Assembly (NCBI GenBank): GCA_028752905.1
Contig: JAQNBH010000017.1
Location: forward strand, 36,769,101 to 36,833,100
Length of the DNA stretch: 64,000 nt
Source of the DNA: Cladorhizidae sp. MBARI D1340-BT2
Lineage: Eukaryota > Porifera > Demospongiae > Poecilosclerida > Cladorhizidae
Direction: 5' to 3'
This document shows, piece by piece, positions 55,201 to 64,000 of the stretch (within the stretch, counting starts at the first letter, position 1; each line of letters starts with the position of its first letter). The notes under the pieces were generated by a model, which saw only the letters and a list, made by a program, of their open reading frames with translations, did no database searches and was not told the DNA's origin. The position numbers and the translations under genes are program-made.

Positions 55201-58200
55201 TGTTTTATCTGGTTACTGTGTGGCAGGAAACAAGCTTTGATGTTTTATCTGGTTACTGTGTGGCAGGAAACAAGCTTTGATGTTTTATCTGGTTACTGTG
55301 TGGTAGGAAACAAGCTTTGATGTTTTATCTGGTTACTGTGTGGCAGGAAACAAGCTTTGATGTTTTATCTGGTTACTGTGTGGCAGGAAACAAGCATTGA
55401 TGTTTTATGCGTGGTAACTGTGTGGCAGGAAACAAGCATTGCTGTTTTGCACCAGTCGCTCTATTCTGAAGTGGGAGAAGAGCAACTGGCAGCTCTGACC
55501 AGATTTAGAAAGCTGCTGTCATCAAGTAAGAAACAGTGTTTGTTGCAGAATCTGAGCCAAGGCTGCCAACTACTCCACACCAGTTGTCATGATAAGTTTA
55601 ATGCTCAGCCTCTACCTATTTAGGAACCACTTCCCATTCTGTAGGTCCTTTTAGTTCCTTGACCAGATACCAATAACCCAATTCCTTATACACCATAGCC
55701 TTAGCCCTAGCCCCAGCCCCACCCCCAACCCTAGCCACAGCCCCACCCCCAACCCTAGCCCCAGCCCCACCCCCAACCCTAGCCCCACCCCCAACCCCAG
55801 CCCCAACCCTAGCCCCACCCCCAACCCTAGCCCCACCCCCAACCCTAGCCCCAGCCCCACCCCCAACCCTAGCCCCACCCCCAACCCTAGCCCCACCCCC
55901 AACCCTAGCCCCACCCCCAACCCTAGCCCCACCCCCAACCCTAGCCCCAACCCTAGCCCCAGCCCCACCCCCAACCCTAGCCCCAGCCCCCACCCCAACC
56001 CTAGCCCCCACCCCACCCCCAACCCTAGCCCCAGCCCCCAACCCTAGCCCCAGCCCCCACCCCCAACCCTAGCCCCAGCCCCACCCCCAACCCTAGCCCA
56101 GCCCCACCCCCAACCCCCACCCCTAGCCCCAACCCTAGCCCAGCCCCACCCCCAACCCCCACCCCTAGCCCCAACCCTAGCCCCAGCCCCAACCCCAACC
56201 CTAGCCCCAGCCCCAACCCCAACCCTAGCCCCAGCCCCACCCCCAACCCTAGCCCCAGCCCCAACCCCAGCCCCAGCCCCAACCCCAGCCCCAGCCCCAA
56301 CCCCCCAGCCCCAGCCCCACCCCCAACCCTAGCCCCACCCCCAACCCTAGCCTTAGTCCTAGCTCCAGCCCTAGCCTTAGCCCCAGGCCTAGCCCCAGCC
56401 CTAGCCTTAGTCCTAGCTCCAGCCCTAGCCCCAGCCTTAGCCCCAGCCCTAGCCCCAGCCGTAGCCTTAGTCCTAGCTCCAGCCCTAGCCCCAGCCCTAG
56501 CCTTCCCCAGCCCTAGCCCCAGCCCTAGCCCCAGCCCCAGCCCTAGCCCCAGCCCTAGCCTTAGCCCTAGATCCAGCCTGCATGCACACACTTATGGATG
56601 GCATGTGTTAGGTATTGATCGTATTAGGTACATATCCACCAATTGAAGAGATATTTCATTGTGGCTGCGTGCCAAAGGTTGTTGAATTCTTGACAGCCTC
56701 AGCGATGCCATCAAAAGCAATGTTGCAGGTAAGAGTCGTAAGTATTAGCATGGTGAGTGTACCATCTCTGGCTTTTTAATGGGGTCTCAAAGAAGTCGCA
56801 CTATTCCAACATGCATGCACCATACCCCTGGCTATTACTCTTTGAGTGGCCATTAGCTTCTTTCTAGTTTTGAAATGCAATTAGCACCTTTGGCACTATA
56901 TATTAGTGTGCAGGTTATAATGATAATTATGCATACTGGTACATGTATTAGTGTGCAGGCTATAATGATGTGCATACTGGTAGTGCCACATGTATTAGTG
57001 TGCAGGCTATAATGATGTGCATACTGGTAGTGCCACATGTATTAGTGTGCAGGCTATAATGATGTGCACACTGGTAGTGCCACATGTATCAGTGTGCAGG
57101 CTATAATGATGTGCATACTGGTAGTGCCACATGTATTAGTGTGCAGGCTATAATGATATGCATACTGGTAGTGCCACATGTATTAGTGTGCAGGCTATAA
57201 TGATGTGCATACTGGTAGTGCCACATGTATCAGTGTGCAGGCTATAATGATGTGCATACTGGTAGTGCCACATGTATTAGTGTGCAGGCTATAATGATGT
57301 GCATACTGGTAGTGCCACATGTATTAGTGTGCAGGCTATAATGATGTGCATACTGGTAGTGCCACATGTATTAATGTGCAGGCTATAATGATATGCATAC
57401 TGGCAGTGACACATGTATTAGTGTGTAGGCTATAATGATGTTCATACTGGTAGTGCCACATGTATTAGTGTGCAGGCTATAATGATGTGCATACTGGTAG
57501 TGCCACATGTATCAGTGTGCAGGCTATAATGATATGCATACTGGTAGTGCCACATGTATTAGTGTGCAGGCTATAATGATGTGCATACTGGTAGTGCCAC
57601 ATGTATTAGTGTGCAGGCTATAATGATATGCATACTGGTAGTGCCACATGTATTAGTGTGCAGGCTATAATGATGTGCATACTGGTAGTGCCACATGTAT
57701 TAGTGTGCAGGCTATAATGATATGCATACTGGTAGTGCCACATGTATTAGTGTGCAGGCTATAATGATGTGCATACTGGTAGTGCCACATGTATTAGTCT
57801 GCAGGCTATAATGATGTGCATACTGGTAGTGCCACATGTATTAGTGTGCAGGCTATAATGATATGCATACTGGTAGTGCCACATGTATTAGTGTGCAGGC
57901 TATAATGATGTGCATACTGGTAGTGCCACATGTATTAGTCTGCAGGCTATAATGATATGCATACTGGTAGTGCCACATGTATTAGTGTGCAGGCTATAAT
58001 GATGTGCATACTGGTAGTACCACGTGTATGAAGGCCTGTCCACACTGCACACTGAATGCGCGTTAGATCTCAACGAATGCGCGTTCGTTGCGTCCACACT
58101 GAATGCGAATTAGATTTCTTGGACCTAACGCGCATTAGGTCCAGTCCACCTCGATAGGTGGTTTGAGTCGAGCCAGAGCATCAAATCCAAGCGTAAAATT

Positions 58201-61200
58201 AATTACGCGGGTGCGCGTTAAAAGATAAACAGAATCATTTATGATTGTAGCTGATTCCCACCAGTGCTTACTGCGTGGCTTGCACCAAACCTGGCGCACA
58301 GATGGATGCTGGTAGTCAGCCACCATTGCCACAATCAAAGGACCTATAGCAGGCAAAGATCAAGCTAAATATAGCCTTCGAAAATGTTACCGCCGCAGCC
58401 TTCTTTTATGGAGTTCATGGAGCGCCATCCGTCTACTGTATTGCCTTTTTCTATTTATAAATCCTTCTTCTCCTCTGCAGCATATGCTTCCTTCGCGTCT
58501 GTAGGTATCTCGTCCATAACAGAAGAAATCCAACAACTAAAACGTATCCATTGTCGTGGGTGCAGTTTTCTTGGAGGGGGAGTGGTTTTTATGCGCGTTT
58601 GGTTTATTGTCATGTCAGTGTGGACGCGACGCCCGTGACTGGACGCGCATTGAGACTCTCTGGTAGCTAGTGTGTCTCAATGCGCATCCAGTTATTGTGC
58701 AGTGTGGACAGGCCTTTAGTGTGCTGGCTATAATGATGTGGATACTGGTAGTGCCACATGTATTAGTGTGCAGGCTATAATGATATGCATACTGGTAGTG
58801 CCACATGTATTAGTGTGCAGGCTATAATGATGTGCATACTGCCACATGTATTAGTGTGCAGGCTATAATGATGTGCACACTGGTAGTGCCACATGTATTA
58901 GTGTGTAGGCTATAATGATATGCATACTGGTAGTGCCACATGTATTAGTGTGCAGGCTATAATGATGTGTACACTGGTAGTGCCACATGTATTAGTGTGC
59001 AGGCTATAATGATGTGCACACTGGTAGTGTCACATGTATTAGTGTGTAGGCTATAATGATATGCATACTGGTAGTGCCACATGTATTAGTGTGCAGGCTA
59101 TAATGATGTGCATACTGGTAGTGCCACATGTATTAGTGTGCAGGCTATAATGATGTGCATACTGGTAGTGCCACATGTATTAGTGTGTGGCTATAATGAT
59201 ATGCATACTGGTAGTGCCACATGTATCAGTGTGCAGGCTATAATGATGTGCATACTGGTAGTGCCACATGTATTAGTGTGCAGGCTATAATGATATGCAT
59301 ACTGGTAGTGCCACATGTATTAGTGTGCAGGCTATAATGATGTGCATACTGGTGCCACATGTATTAGTGTGCAGGCTATAATGATATGCATACTGGTAAT
59401 GCCACATGTATTAGTGTGCAGGCTATAATGATATGCACACTCACTGGTAGTGCCACATGTATTAGTGTGCAGGCTATAATGATATGCATACTGGTAATGC
59501 CACATGTATTAGTGTGCAGGCTATAATGATGTGCATACTGGTAGTGCCACGTGTATTAGTGTGCAGGCTATAATGATATGCACACTGGTAGTGCCACATG
59601 TATTAGTGTGCAGGCTATAATGATATGCACACTGGTAGTGCCACGTGTATTAGTGTGCAGGCTATAATGATATGCATACTGGTAGTGCCACGTGTATTAT
59701 TGTGCTGGCTATAATGATGTGCACACTGGTAGTGCCACATGTATCAGTGTGCAGGCTATAATGATGTGCATACTTGTAGTGCCACATGTATTAGTGTGCA
59801 GGCTATAATGATGTGCACACTGCTAGTGCCACATGTATTAACCCACTCACCGTCATAAGCGTATATATACGTCCAAACCACATAATTATCGGTGAAAAAT
59901 CATTAAAAAATCAATCGTTCGGTTGTAAATTAAGATATGAATATCAAAAGATAGCTCAATTCTTGCTCTACGTACGTGCCGAATATAAGAGCCGTACGGG
60001 TTCGGTAACTAAGGTAAAGTAAAATTGAAATCGCTGACCGTTCATAAGTTGGAAATGACGGTCAGACTAACTTTAGACCAAGTTCTTTCTAGGATTCAAG
60101 ACGACGACTACGTCCTATCAGAGGACGAAAGTAGCAGCGAGGAAGGTGAAGTAATCTATTCCTAACTTGGGAAGAGTAGCATTGATCCTGAAATTGTGCT
60201 ATCGATGGGTGGGAGATACTTTTTGGACAATTTTCTGGCGAGAACGGTGCCGCTCGATAGTCTGTTTGGGCGGAGGAGAGTCTAGCAGTGACGAAGAAGA
60301 CTATGCCAGTGAGTTTTGTTTACTTGCTAGCTAAGTAGCTAGCAAGTAAAGCATGTTCTGGATAGAATTGTTTAGCAGTTCTTTCGTCATATATAAATTC
60401 ATTAGGTCGAGGAGGCAATACTTTTTGTTTATGTTGACATTATTCTTTTTAGGTATGGTGCAACCAACCACTTCACTGTCACCCGTCCTCAAAGCAACTT
60501 CTTGTGGAGTTCTTATTCCTTCGGTTCATACTCATTCAAGGCCTGTTGGTCAGCGTAGTCGCAGAACTAGCGGCAGTAGTAGAGCTAGGAGTAGTCAACT
60601 TGGACGTCTGAGTACACGTAGTCAAGTAACTTCCAGTATATTCATTTGGATACCTCAATGGCTTCTTGTACCAGTCATGTTTGATGATACATACATTGTG
60701 TACCAAGTGTTATAAGAGTAAATGAAATGTGAAAATATATATTCCTAGATGGTGTCTATACATTACATTGTGGTAGTGTGTGTAGTGTATAGTGTATGGT
60801 AGTGTGGCACAATGATGTCTTCTTGTATGCTGGCCAGTATCTTATCAAGCCTCCTTCACTGTCTGAGTGGCTGAAAACAACTTGATTATATACCATACTA
60901 GAGGGGGAAATGAAATAAGGCCATATACGTGTGTGCACGTACATAGATCATATTACTACAATTGTTAATTATCTGTGAAACCAGAAACTCAAAACTTCTA
61001 ATTAGATTCATGACATTGTGGTTTGTTTCTATGGCAACTGTAGGTTACCACAATGTTGGTCATTATAAGGGCTTTCATGTGAACTATGGTTGCTAAGGAC
61101 TTTAGTCAACCTTTGCTGAAATAGCATTGCATATGTCTATGCAAGTCAATTTTTTGTAATTTTTCAAAATAAAGTCAACGGTGAAAGGGTTAATGTGCAG

Positions 61201-63183
61201 GCTATAATGATGTGCACACTGGTAGTGCCACATGTATTAGTGTGCAGGCTATAATGATGTGCATCTCACTGGTAGTGCCACATGTATTAGTGTGCAGGCT
61301 ATAATGATGTGCATACTGGCAGTGCCGCATGTATTAGTGTGCAGGCTATAATGATGTGCATACTGGTAGTTCCACATGTATTAGTGTGCAGGCTATAATG
61401 ATGTGCATACTGGTAGTGCCACATGTATTAGTGTGCAGGCTATAATGATGTGCATACTGGTAGTGCCACATGTATTAGTGTGCAGGCTATAATGATGTGC
61501 ATACTGGCAATGCCACATGTATTATTAGTGTGCAGGCTATAATGATATGCACACTGGTAGTGCCACATGTATTAGTGTGCAGGCTATAATGATATGCACA
61601 CTGGTAGTGCCACATGTATTAGTGTGCAGGCTATAACGATGTGCATACTGATAGTGCCACATGTATTAGTGTGCAGGCTATAATGATGTGCACACTGGTA
61701 GTGCCACATGTATTAGTGTGCAGGCTATAATGATGTGCATACTGGTAGTGCCACATGTATTAGTGTGCAGGCTATAATGATATGCACACTGTTAGTGCCA
61801 CGTGTATTAGTGTGTGGCTATAATGATATGCACACTGGTAGTGCCACATGTATTAGTGTGCAGGCTATAATGATATGCACACTGGTAGTGCCACGTGTAT
61901 TAGTGTGCAGGCTATAACGATGTGCATACTGGTAGTGCCACATGTATTAGTGTGCAGGCTATAATGATATGCATACTGGTAGTGCCACATGTATTAGTGT
62001 GCAGGCTATAATGATATGCATACTGGTAGTGCCACATGTAATAGTGTGCAGGCTATAATGATATGCATACTGGTAGTGCCACATGTATCAGTGTGCAGGC
62101 TATAATGATGTGCATACTGGTAGTGCCACATGTATTAGTGTGCAGGCTATAATGATATGCTTACTGGTAGTGCCACATGTATTAGTGTGCAGGCTATAAT
62201 GATGTGCATACTGGTAGTGCCACATGTATTAGTGTGCAGGCTATAATGATATGCATACTGGTAGTGCCACATGTATTAGTGTGCAGGCTATAATGATATG
62301 CATACTGGTAGTGCCACATGTATTAGTGTGCAGGCTATAATGATATGCATACTGGTAGTGCCACATGTATTAGTGTGCAGGCTATAATGATGTGCATACT
62401 GGTAGTGCCACATGTATTAGTGTGCAGGCTATAATGATATGCATACTGGTAGTGCCACATGTAATAGTGTGCAGGCTATAATGATATGCATACTGGTAGT
62501 GCCACATGTATCAGTGTGCAGGCTATAATGATGTGCATACTGGTAGTGCCACATGTATTAGTGTGCAGGCTATAATGATATGCTTACTGGTAGTGCCACA
62601 TGTATTAGTGTGCAGGCTATAATGATGTGCATACTGGTAGTGCCACATGTATTAGTGTGCAGGCTATAATGATATGCATACTGGTAGTGCCACGTGTATT
62701 AGTGTGCAGGCTATAATGATGTGCATACTGGAAGTGCCACATGTATCAGTGTGCAGGCTATAATGATGTGCATACTGGTAGTGCCACATGTATTAGTGTG
62801 CAGGCTATAATGATGTGCATACTGGTAGTGCCACATGTAATAGTGTGCAGGCTATAATGATATGCACACTGGTAGTGCCACATGTATTAGTGTGCAGGCT
62901 ATAATGATATGCACACTGGTAGTGCCACATGTATTAGTGTGCAGGCTATAATGATATGCATACTGGTAGTGCCACATGTATTAGTGTGCAGGCTATAATG
63001 ATATGCACACACTGGTAGTGCCATGGTAACTGGCCATGATGTCTCTGTGTGTAGTTTGAAGCTTCATGGATCGTCACAAACCTGGCCTCAGGCTCTTCCC
63101 TGCATACGAAAGCTGTAGTTGACGCTGGAGCTGTTCCTCTCCTTGTGCAGCTCCTGCTTGCTGCCAAGTCTGTCAGAGATCAG
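46303..63183 (+). CDS. Importin subunit alpha (karyopherin alpha), 5' part, 5 exons visible
   Basis: Importin alpha binds classical nuclear localisation signals and, through its IBB domain, importin beta, carrying cargo into the nucleus. Exons with GT-AG borders: 46303-46437, 54463-54519, 55456-55525, 56628-56728, 63055-63183. They join in frame into 164 residues: IBB (residues 11-45: [28 protein letters not shown]), [10 protein letters not shown], then [33 protein letters not shown] (start of ARM 1) and [14 protein letters not shown] with [14 protein letters not shown] (ARM 1-2). The linker between the IBB and ARM domain is short compared with animal KPNA proteins (about 70-75 residues before the ARM repeats), so an exon may be missed or truly absent. 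The gene continues beyond the window; full members have about 520-540 residues. The subtype (KPNA1-7) cannot be decided. Confidence 0.93.
46438..47510. other. Importin-alpha intron 1, first part
   Basis: No supported gene. G-runs near 46820 and 46885, and CACACGCCCCCTGAAGCTTC repeats (four short copies, 47205-47275). Confidence 0.5.
47815..49108. repeat. 78-bp minisatellite derived from hAT transposase codons
   Basis: About 16-17 copies of a 78-bp unit (contains CACTATAGCCTCACCTGTGA and CACCAGAGCTACACTCATAA). On the minus strand the unit reads [18 protein letters not shown], a DUF4371 segment (family VECTEGVSGEAIADQIL), and the parent gene resumes on both sides. Subtypes differ at AGCTACTGTAGTATATC versus AGCTGTGCAGTATATC. 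Confidence 0.95.
49330..49455. repeat. 75-bp two-copy coding duplication in hAT relic
   Basis: TCATCACTAGCATCGCTGCA occurs twice, 75 bp apart, with matching flanks. On the minus strand both copies read [14 protein letters not shown]. Confidence 0.88.
49640..49800. repeat. 36-bp four-copy coding repeat in hAT relic
   Basis: Four copies of GCCATTGCTTTCTCCACAGC with TGCTTGGTGGGTGGAT. On the minus strand each reads [12 protein letters not shown] (12 residues). Confidence 0.95.
49838..50650. repeat. 38-bp minisatellite with two subfamilies
   Basis: The left part (to about 50370) uses CCTATTCAGCAGAGCCTCCA and the right part CCTATTGACCAGAACCCCCA. Both share the 38-bp period and the tail AACTTAAAGTTTGTCAG (with small changes). 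The switch is abrupt, so each half was homogenised separately. Confidence 0.93.
50651..52035. other. Importin-alpha intron 1, middle part
   Basis: Apart from the candidate exon at 51039-51119, I see no gene. A G23-type run lies at about 51752-51774. The 50769-50996 frame has no known domain. Confidence 0.45.
51039..51119 (+). CDS. Possible alternative importin-alpha exon
   Basis: An open 27-codon stretch ([20 protein letters not shown] inside it) bounded by ACTCTCAG and GTATGA. Both borders are phase 0, so including it between exon 1 and exon 2 would keep the frame. It would insert an acidic Ser-rich segment before LSKTRN, where other importin alphas have none. Chance or alternative splicing are both possible. 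Confidence 0.3.
52036..52265. repeat. (CAT)n triplet microsatellite
   Basis: About 75 CAT/ATC triplets with scattered CAC changes. It gives open frames of poly-His, poly-Asp, poly-Ser or poly-Met in all directions; none is a gene. Confidence 0.97.
52266..52480. other. Short non-coding spacer in importin-alpha intron 1
   Basis: No feature apart from an AT tract near 52428-52442. Confidence 0.4.
52484..53322 (-). repeat. 34-bp minisatellite derived from a hammerhead-like motif
   Basis: About 23 copies of AATTAGACTAGTTGCTCTAG followed by CCTTCATCAGGAAT. On the minus strand each reads ATTCCTGATGAAGGCTAGAG then CAACTAGTC: the CTGATGA core plus both sides of stem II, but without GAAAC and the cleavage site. 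The minus-strand 3' edge (52484-52530) keeps the family tail AAGTTGATTATTGAGAAGG. Some units have a GAAAGC change in place of GAAGGC. Confidence 0.93.
53323..53934 (+). mobile_element. Pogo/Tigger-like element, internally deleted
   Basis: Inserted at a TA in the 34-bp array (TA at 53321-53322 and 53935-53936; the array resumes with GTTGCTCTAGCC). Its ends are 25-bp inverted repeats matching at 22 positions (left CCTTATTCACTC then AATAGAAGTCGC; right CTGTATTCACTC then AATAGAAGTCGC). The 612-bp body keeps only the 3' end of a transposase gene. Confidence 0.88.
53480..53737 (+). pseudogene. Pogo-type transposase C-terminal fragment
   Basis: An 85-codon open frame with [20 protein letters not shown] near its start, matching the xxVxKSFKxCGIsnalDGsED segment near the end of pogo/Tigger/jerky-type DDE transposases. 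It ends with an acidic stretch, [12 protein letters not shown], and a natural stop. The DDE catalytic part is missing upstream. It lies inside the TA-flanked element at 53323-53934, which supports the identification. Confidence 0.82.
54114..54475 (+). repeat. 58-bp array that copied the importin-alpha exon 2 acceptor
   Basis: Six acceptor copies (exon-side first bases at 54172, 54230, 54288, 54347, 54405 and the true 54463), each with TGCTTGCAGCTGTCTAAAA or a close variant. The rest of the unit is TCTCTATTATCACACATGCT and ATCATATATGTACC. Only the last copy continues into the real exon. Confidence 0.95.
54463..54519 (+). CDS. Importin-alpha exon 2
   Basis: 19 codons, [19 protein letters not shown], matching the conserved L-K/S-K-R-RN segment that follows the IBB. 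The acceptor is CTTGCAG and the donor GTGAGT. Five near-copies of its acceptor and first ten bases lie upstream in a 58-bp array. Confidence 0.88.
54632..55450. repeat. 40-bp minisatellite array
   Basis: About 20 copies of AAACAAGCTTTGATGTTTTA with TCTGGTTACTGTGTGGCAGG. The copies in the centre are almost identical, while those at the left edge are more diverged. The array runs up to a few bases from the importin-alpha exon 3 acceptor. Confidence 0.95.
55456..55525 (+). CDS. Importin-alpha exon 3
   Basis: Starts [20 protein letters not shown] and ends in phase 1. It matches family segments of the type QLxATQxFRKLLS. The acceptor GCACCAG follows a 40-bp repeat array directly; the donor is GTAAGA. 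Confidence 0.92.
55692..56575. repeat. Telomere-like hexamer array (CCCTAG/CCCCAG/CCCCAC)
   Basis: About 145 hexamers, mainly CCCTAGCCCCAGCCCCACCC and AACCCTAGCCCC patterns. Higher-order blocks (CCCACCCCCAACCCTAGCCC) dominate the left; CCTTAGTCCTAGCTCCAGCC blocks dominate the right. The minus strand is G-rich with runs of 3-5 G every six bases. It fills most of intron 3 of importin-alpha. Gly/Leu/Ala-rich open frames here are by-products. Confidence 0.93.
56628..56728 (+). CDS. Importin-alpha exon 4
   Basis: Completes a serine codon and reads [20 protein letters not shown] then [11 protein letters not shown], the first ARM-repeat helices. The acceptor is GTATTAG and the donor GTAAGA. It ends in phase 0. 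Confidence 0.94.
56905..58028. repeat. 47-bp minisatellite array, part 1
   Basis: About 24 copies of TAGTGCCACATGTATTAGTG with TGCAGGCTATAATGATGTGC and ATACTGG. Common variants are GATATGC for GATGTGC and ATCAGTG for ATTAGTG. It lies in intron 4 of importin-alpha. Confidence 0.97.
58032..58715. mobile_element. PIF/Harbinger-like element inserted in the 47-bp array
   Basis: Inverted ends AGGCCTGTCCACACTGCAC on both sides, followed by copies of AATGCGC-type sequence. The flanking 3 bp are TGA (58029-58031) and TTA (58716-58718). The array normally reads TTA here, so the target duplication is TTA with one change, as in Harbinger (TWA). Subterminal GCGCGTTAG/ACGCGCATT repeats add internal symmetry. 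684 bp in total. Confidence 0.8.
58135..58356 (-). pseudogene. Possible Harbinger transposase N-terminal fragment
   Basis: A 73-codon minus-strand frame containing [11 protein letters not shown], resembling the PRS-x-HWW / KPRCKKWWDDV segment found early in some Harbinger-type (ALP1-like) transposases. The catalytic region is absent. The fit with the surrounding Harbinger-like ends raises confidence; the match itself is short. Confidence 0.4.
58716..59841. repeat. 47-bp minisatellite array, part 2
   Basis: About 24 copies continuing the array of 56905-58028 after the Harbinger-like insert. Slightly more variable, with GTGCACACTGG and CACGTGTATT forms. Confidence 0.96.
59842..61189 (+). mobile_element. 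PiggyBac-like element inserted in the 47-bp array
   Basis: TTAA is present at both edges (59838-59841 and 61190-61193), as required for piggyBac. The ends are inverted: CCCACTCACCGTCATAAG on the left and CCCTTTCACCGTTGACTTT from the right. The 1348-bp body lacks a transposase core. The 47-bp array resumes directly after the right TTAA with TGTGCAGGC. Confidence 0.9.
60055..60165 (+). pseudogene. PiggyBac-like transposase N-terminal remnant
   Basis: 36 codons, [20 protein letters not shown] then an acidic Ser/Glu run ending EVIYS and a stop. The style (short amphipathic helix, then acidic DEDESSSEE tail) is typical of piggyBac transposase starts. A second open part near 60452-60712 ([20 protein letters not shown]) may be the following basic linker. 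The DDD catalytic domain has been deleted. Confidence 0.6.
61194..63025. repeat. 47-bp minisatellite array, part 3
   Basis: About 39 copies of the same 47-bp unit. A higher-order duplication of about 375 bp is visible: blocks with ATGTAATAGTG and GATATGCTTACTGG occur near 62035-62165 and again near 62460-62590. It ends about 30 bp before importin-alpha exon 5. Confidence 0.97.
63055..63183 (+). CDS. Importin-alpha exon 5
   Basis: 43 codons, [20 protein letters not shown] and [18 protein letters not shown]. It includes the ARM tryptophan and asparagine (W..TNLASG) used to bind localisation signals. The acceptor is TGTGTGTAG and the donor GTGAAT. The intron before it (6.3 kb) is mostly 47-bp repeats. 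Confidence 0.95.
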
Positions 63184-64000
63184 GTGAATTCTGTTTGTGT
63201 ACTCTCTGAATACCATGCCTCAGTAGAGGAACAGAAGCTGATTGTCAAGCTAATGCATGCTTGGAATGTGTGGTGGAGCAGTGTAGTTCCTGAAGCTCTG
63301 CGAGTAGAGCACATGGATTTGCCGGAGCGTACGTCCAAGTTGAGGACGCACACAATTTGCTTATGCTCCTAATGCACCAATGAAAACAGTTTATAGAGTT
63401 TGTTGGGAAGTAAATATTCCCACGTGGTTTAAGCTCTCGTATCTTACGGAATATTATGATGGGGAGGGGAGGGGGGGAGTTTCGTGTTTGCATATGCACC
63501 TGCCGGTGTTCTCCCTGTGGTACTGCATGACCTCCTCTTAAAAGGGAGAGAGATGTCAAAGACCTTCTCAATAATCAACTTGATACTTACTCTTTCAATG
63601 TTTCGACTAGCCTTCAGAATGGGCACGTAATAGGCACGTAATACGAATTATTTTCCGCGATGATGTCCAGGTTAATCATTAAATGGTCTATCATTTTTAT
63701 ATTAGTTACAAAAATGTTCCTTTTAATCACAGCAACATCAATTAAAAATGGAGGAGTGTTGTTCAGATCTGTAGGTGTGGGTCAGGCCTTTTTCTTCTTT
63801 TTTCCCTTCCTTTTTTTCCTTCTTTTTTCCCCCTTTTCCTCTGGCACGCCATTTATTTTATTTGAATGGGGAGAGGGGGAGTTCTATTAGGGGGAGATAA
63901 CCCCTTGCCCCCCTCCCCCCCCCACCATCCACCCCTCCTGTACATATTGAAACCCTATCTCTGACACGAGATCTGATGATGGCTACCAACAAATTCAAAT
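63184..64000. other. Importin-alpha intron 5, start
   Basis: No further exon of importin-alpha is recognisable before the window ends. The reading frame continuing past the exon 5 donor to 63372 is read-through. C- and G-rich tracts lie at 63820-63940. Confidence 0.5.
63562..63630 (-). ncRNA. Degenerate hammerhead-like motif, copy 3
   Basis: On the minus strand: ATTCTGAAGGCTAGTCGAAA then CATTGAAAGAG and the family tail AAGTTGATTATTGAGAAGG. The CTGATGA core has lost bases (CTGAAGG) and stem II is reduced, so it cannot be active. It documents the spread of the family. Confidence 0.5.

Noticed and set aside
55616..56591. Gly/Leu/Ala-rich frames of 123-188 codons
   Set aside because: By-products of the hexamer array between importin-alpha exons 3 and 4.
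63145..63372. A longer importin-alpha exon or separate gene past 63183
   Set aside because: The exon 5 donor GTGAAT at 63184 fits the family alignment; the following codons show no ARM-repeat similarity.

Overview
The window is animal (metazoan) nuclear DNA. It has GT-AG spliced genes, very long introns, a dense load of minisatellites and microsatellites, and remnants of at least seven transposon groups (hAT, Tc1/mariner, pogo, piggyBac, PIF/Harbinger, a TTAA-target foldback element and a non-LTR retrotransposon). The species cannot be fixed from sequence alone. The gene content and a bacterial gene relic would fit an invertebrate with symbionts, for example a sponge, but that is a guess.

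Two host genes account for the real coding sequence, and they are arranged head to head. PRIM2 (DNA primase large subunit, p58) is on the minus strand from its start at 42563 to its stop at 4408. I could place 11 exons whose phases join into a 516-residue protein with all four Fe-S cysteines. An importin-alpha gene is on the plus strand from 46303. Five exons (IBB domain plus the first ARM repeats, 164 residues) are visible before it runs off the right edge. The roughly 3.7 kb between the two start codons is mostly filled by a frameshifted non-LTR retrotransposon (about 42.7-46.0 kb).

Layout: 0.13-1.46 kb, a 23-bp minisatellite; 1.79-4.11 kb, a decayed hAT element just 3' of PRIM2; 4.4-42.6 kb, PRIM2. 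Its introns hold a large 33/34-bp array (6.1-12.7 kb) split by a foldback element, several 29-31-bp arrays, a relic of the bacterial GTPase gene der carrying a 33-bp coding-derived array (23.3-25.2 kb), a Tc1-like element (28.3-30.7 kb), GTA/AAT microsatellites (32.1-33.1 kb), A/T-rich arrays (35.2-37 kb) and a ZNF862-type hAT relic (37.5-39.6 kb). The importin-alpha introns hold a third hAT relic with three internal coding-derived expansions (47.5-49.8 kb), a 38-bp array, a CAT microsatellite, a 34-bp array derived from a hammerhead-ribozyme-like sequence (52.5-53.3 kb) with a pogo-like insertion, a 58-bp array that copied the exon 2 splice acceptor, a 40-bp array, a telomere-like hexamer array, and a 47-bp array of about 4 kb interrupted by a Harbinger-like and a piggyBac-like element.

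The recurring theme is minisatellites arising from sequence that already had a function: der codons, hAT transposase codons, a splice acceptor, and half of a hammerhead ribozyme. The four coding-derived units (33, 36, 75, 78 bp) are all multiples of three. The strongest single oddity is the alphaproteobacterial-looking der relic inside a PRIM2 intron, with confirmed PRIM2 exons on both sides.
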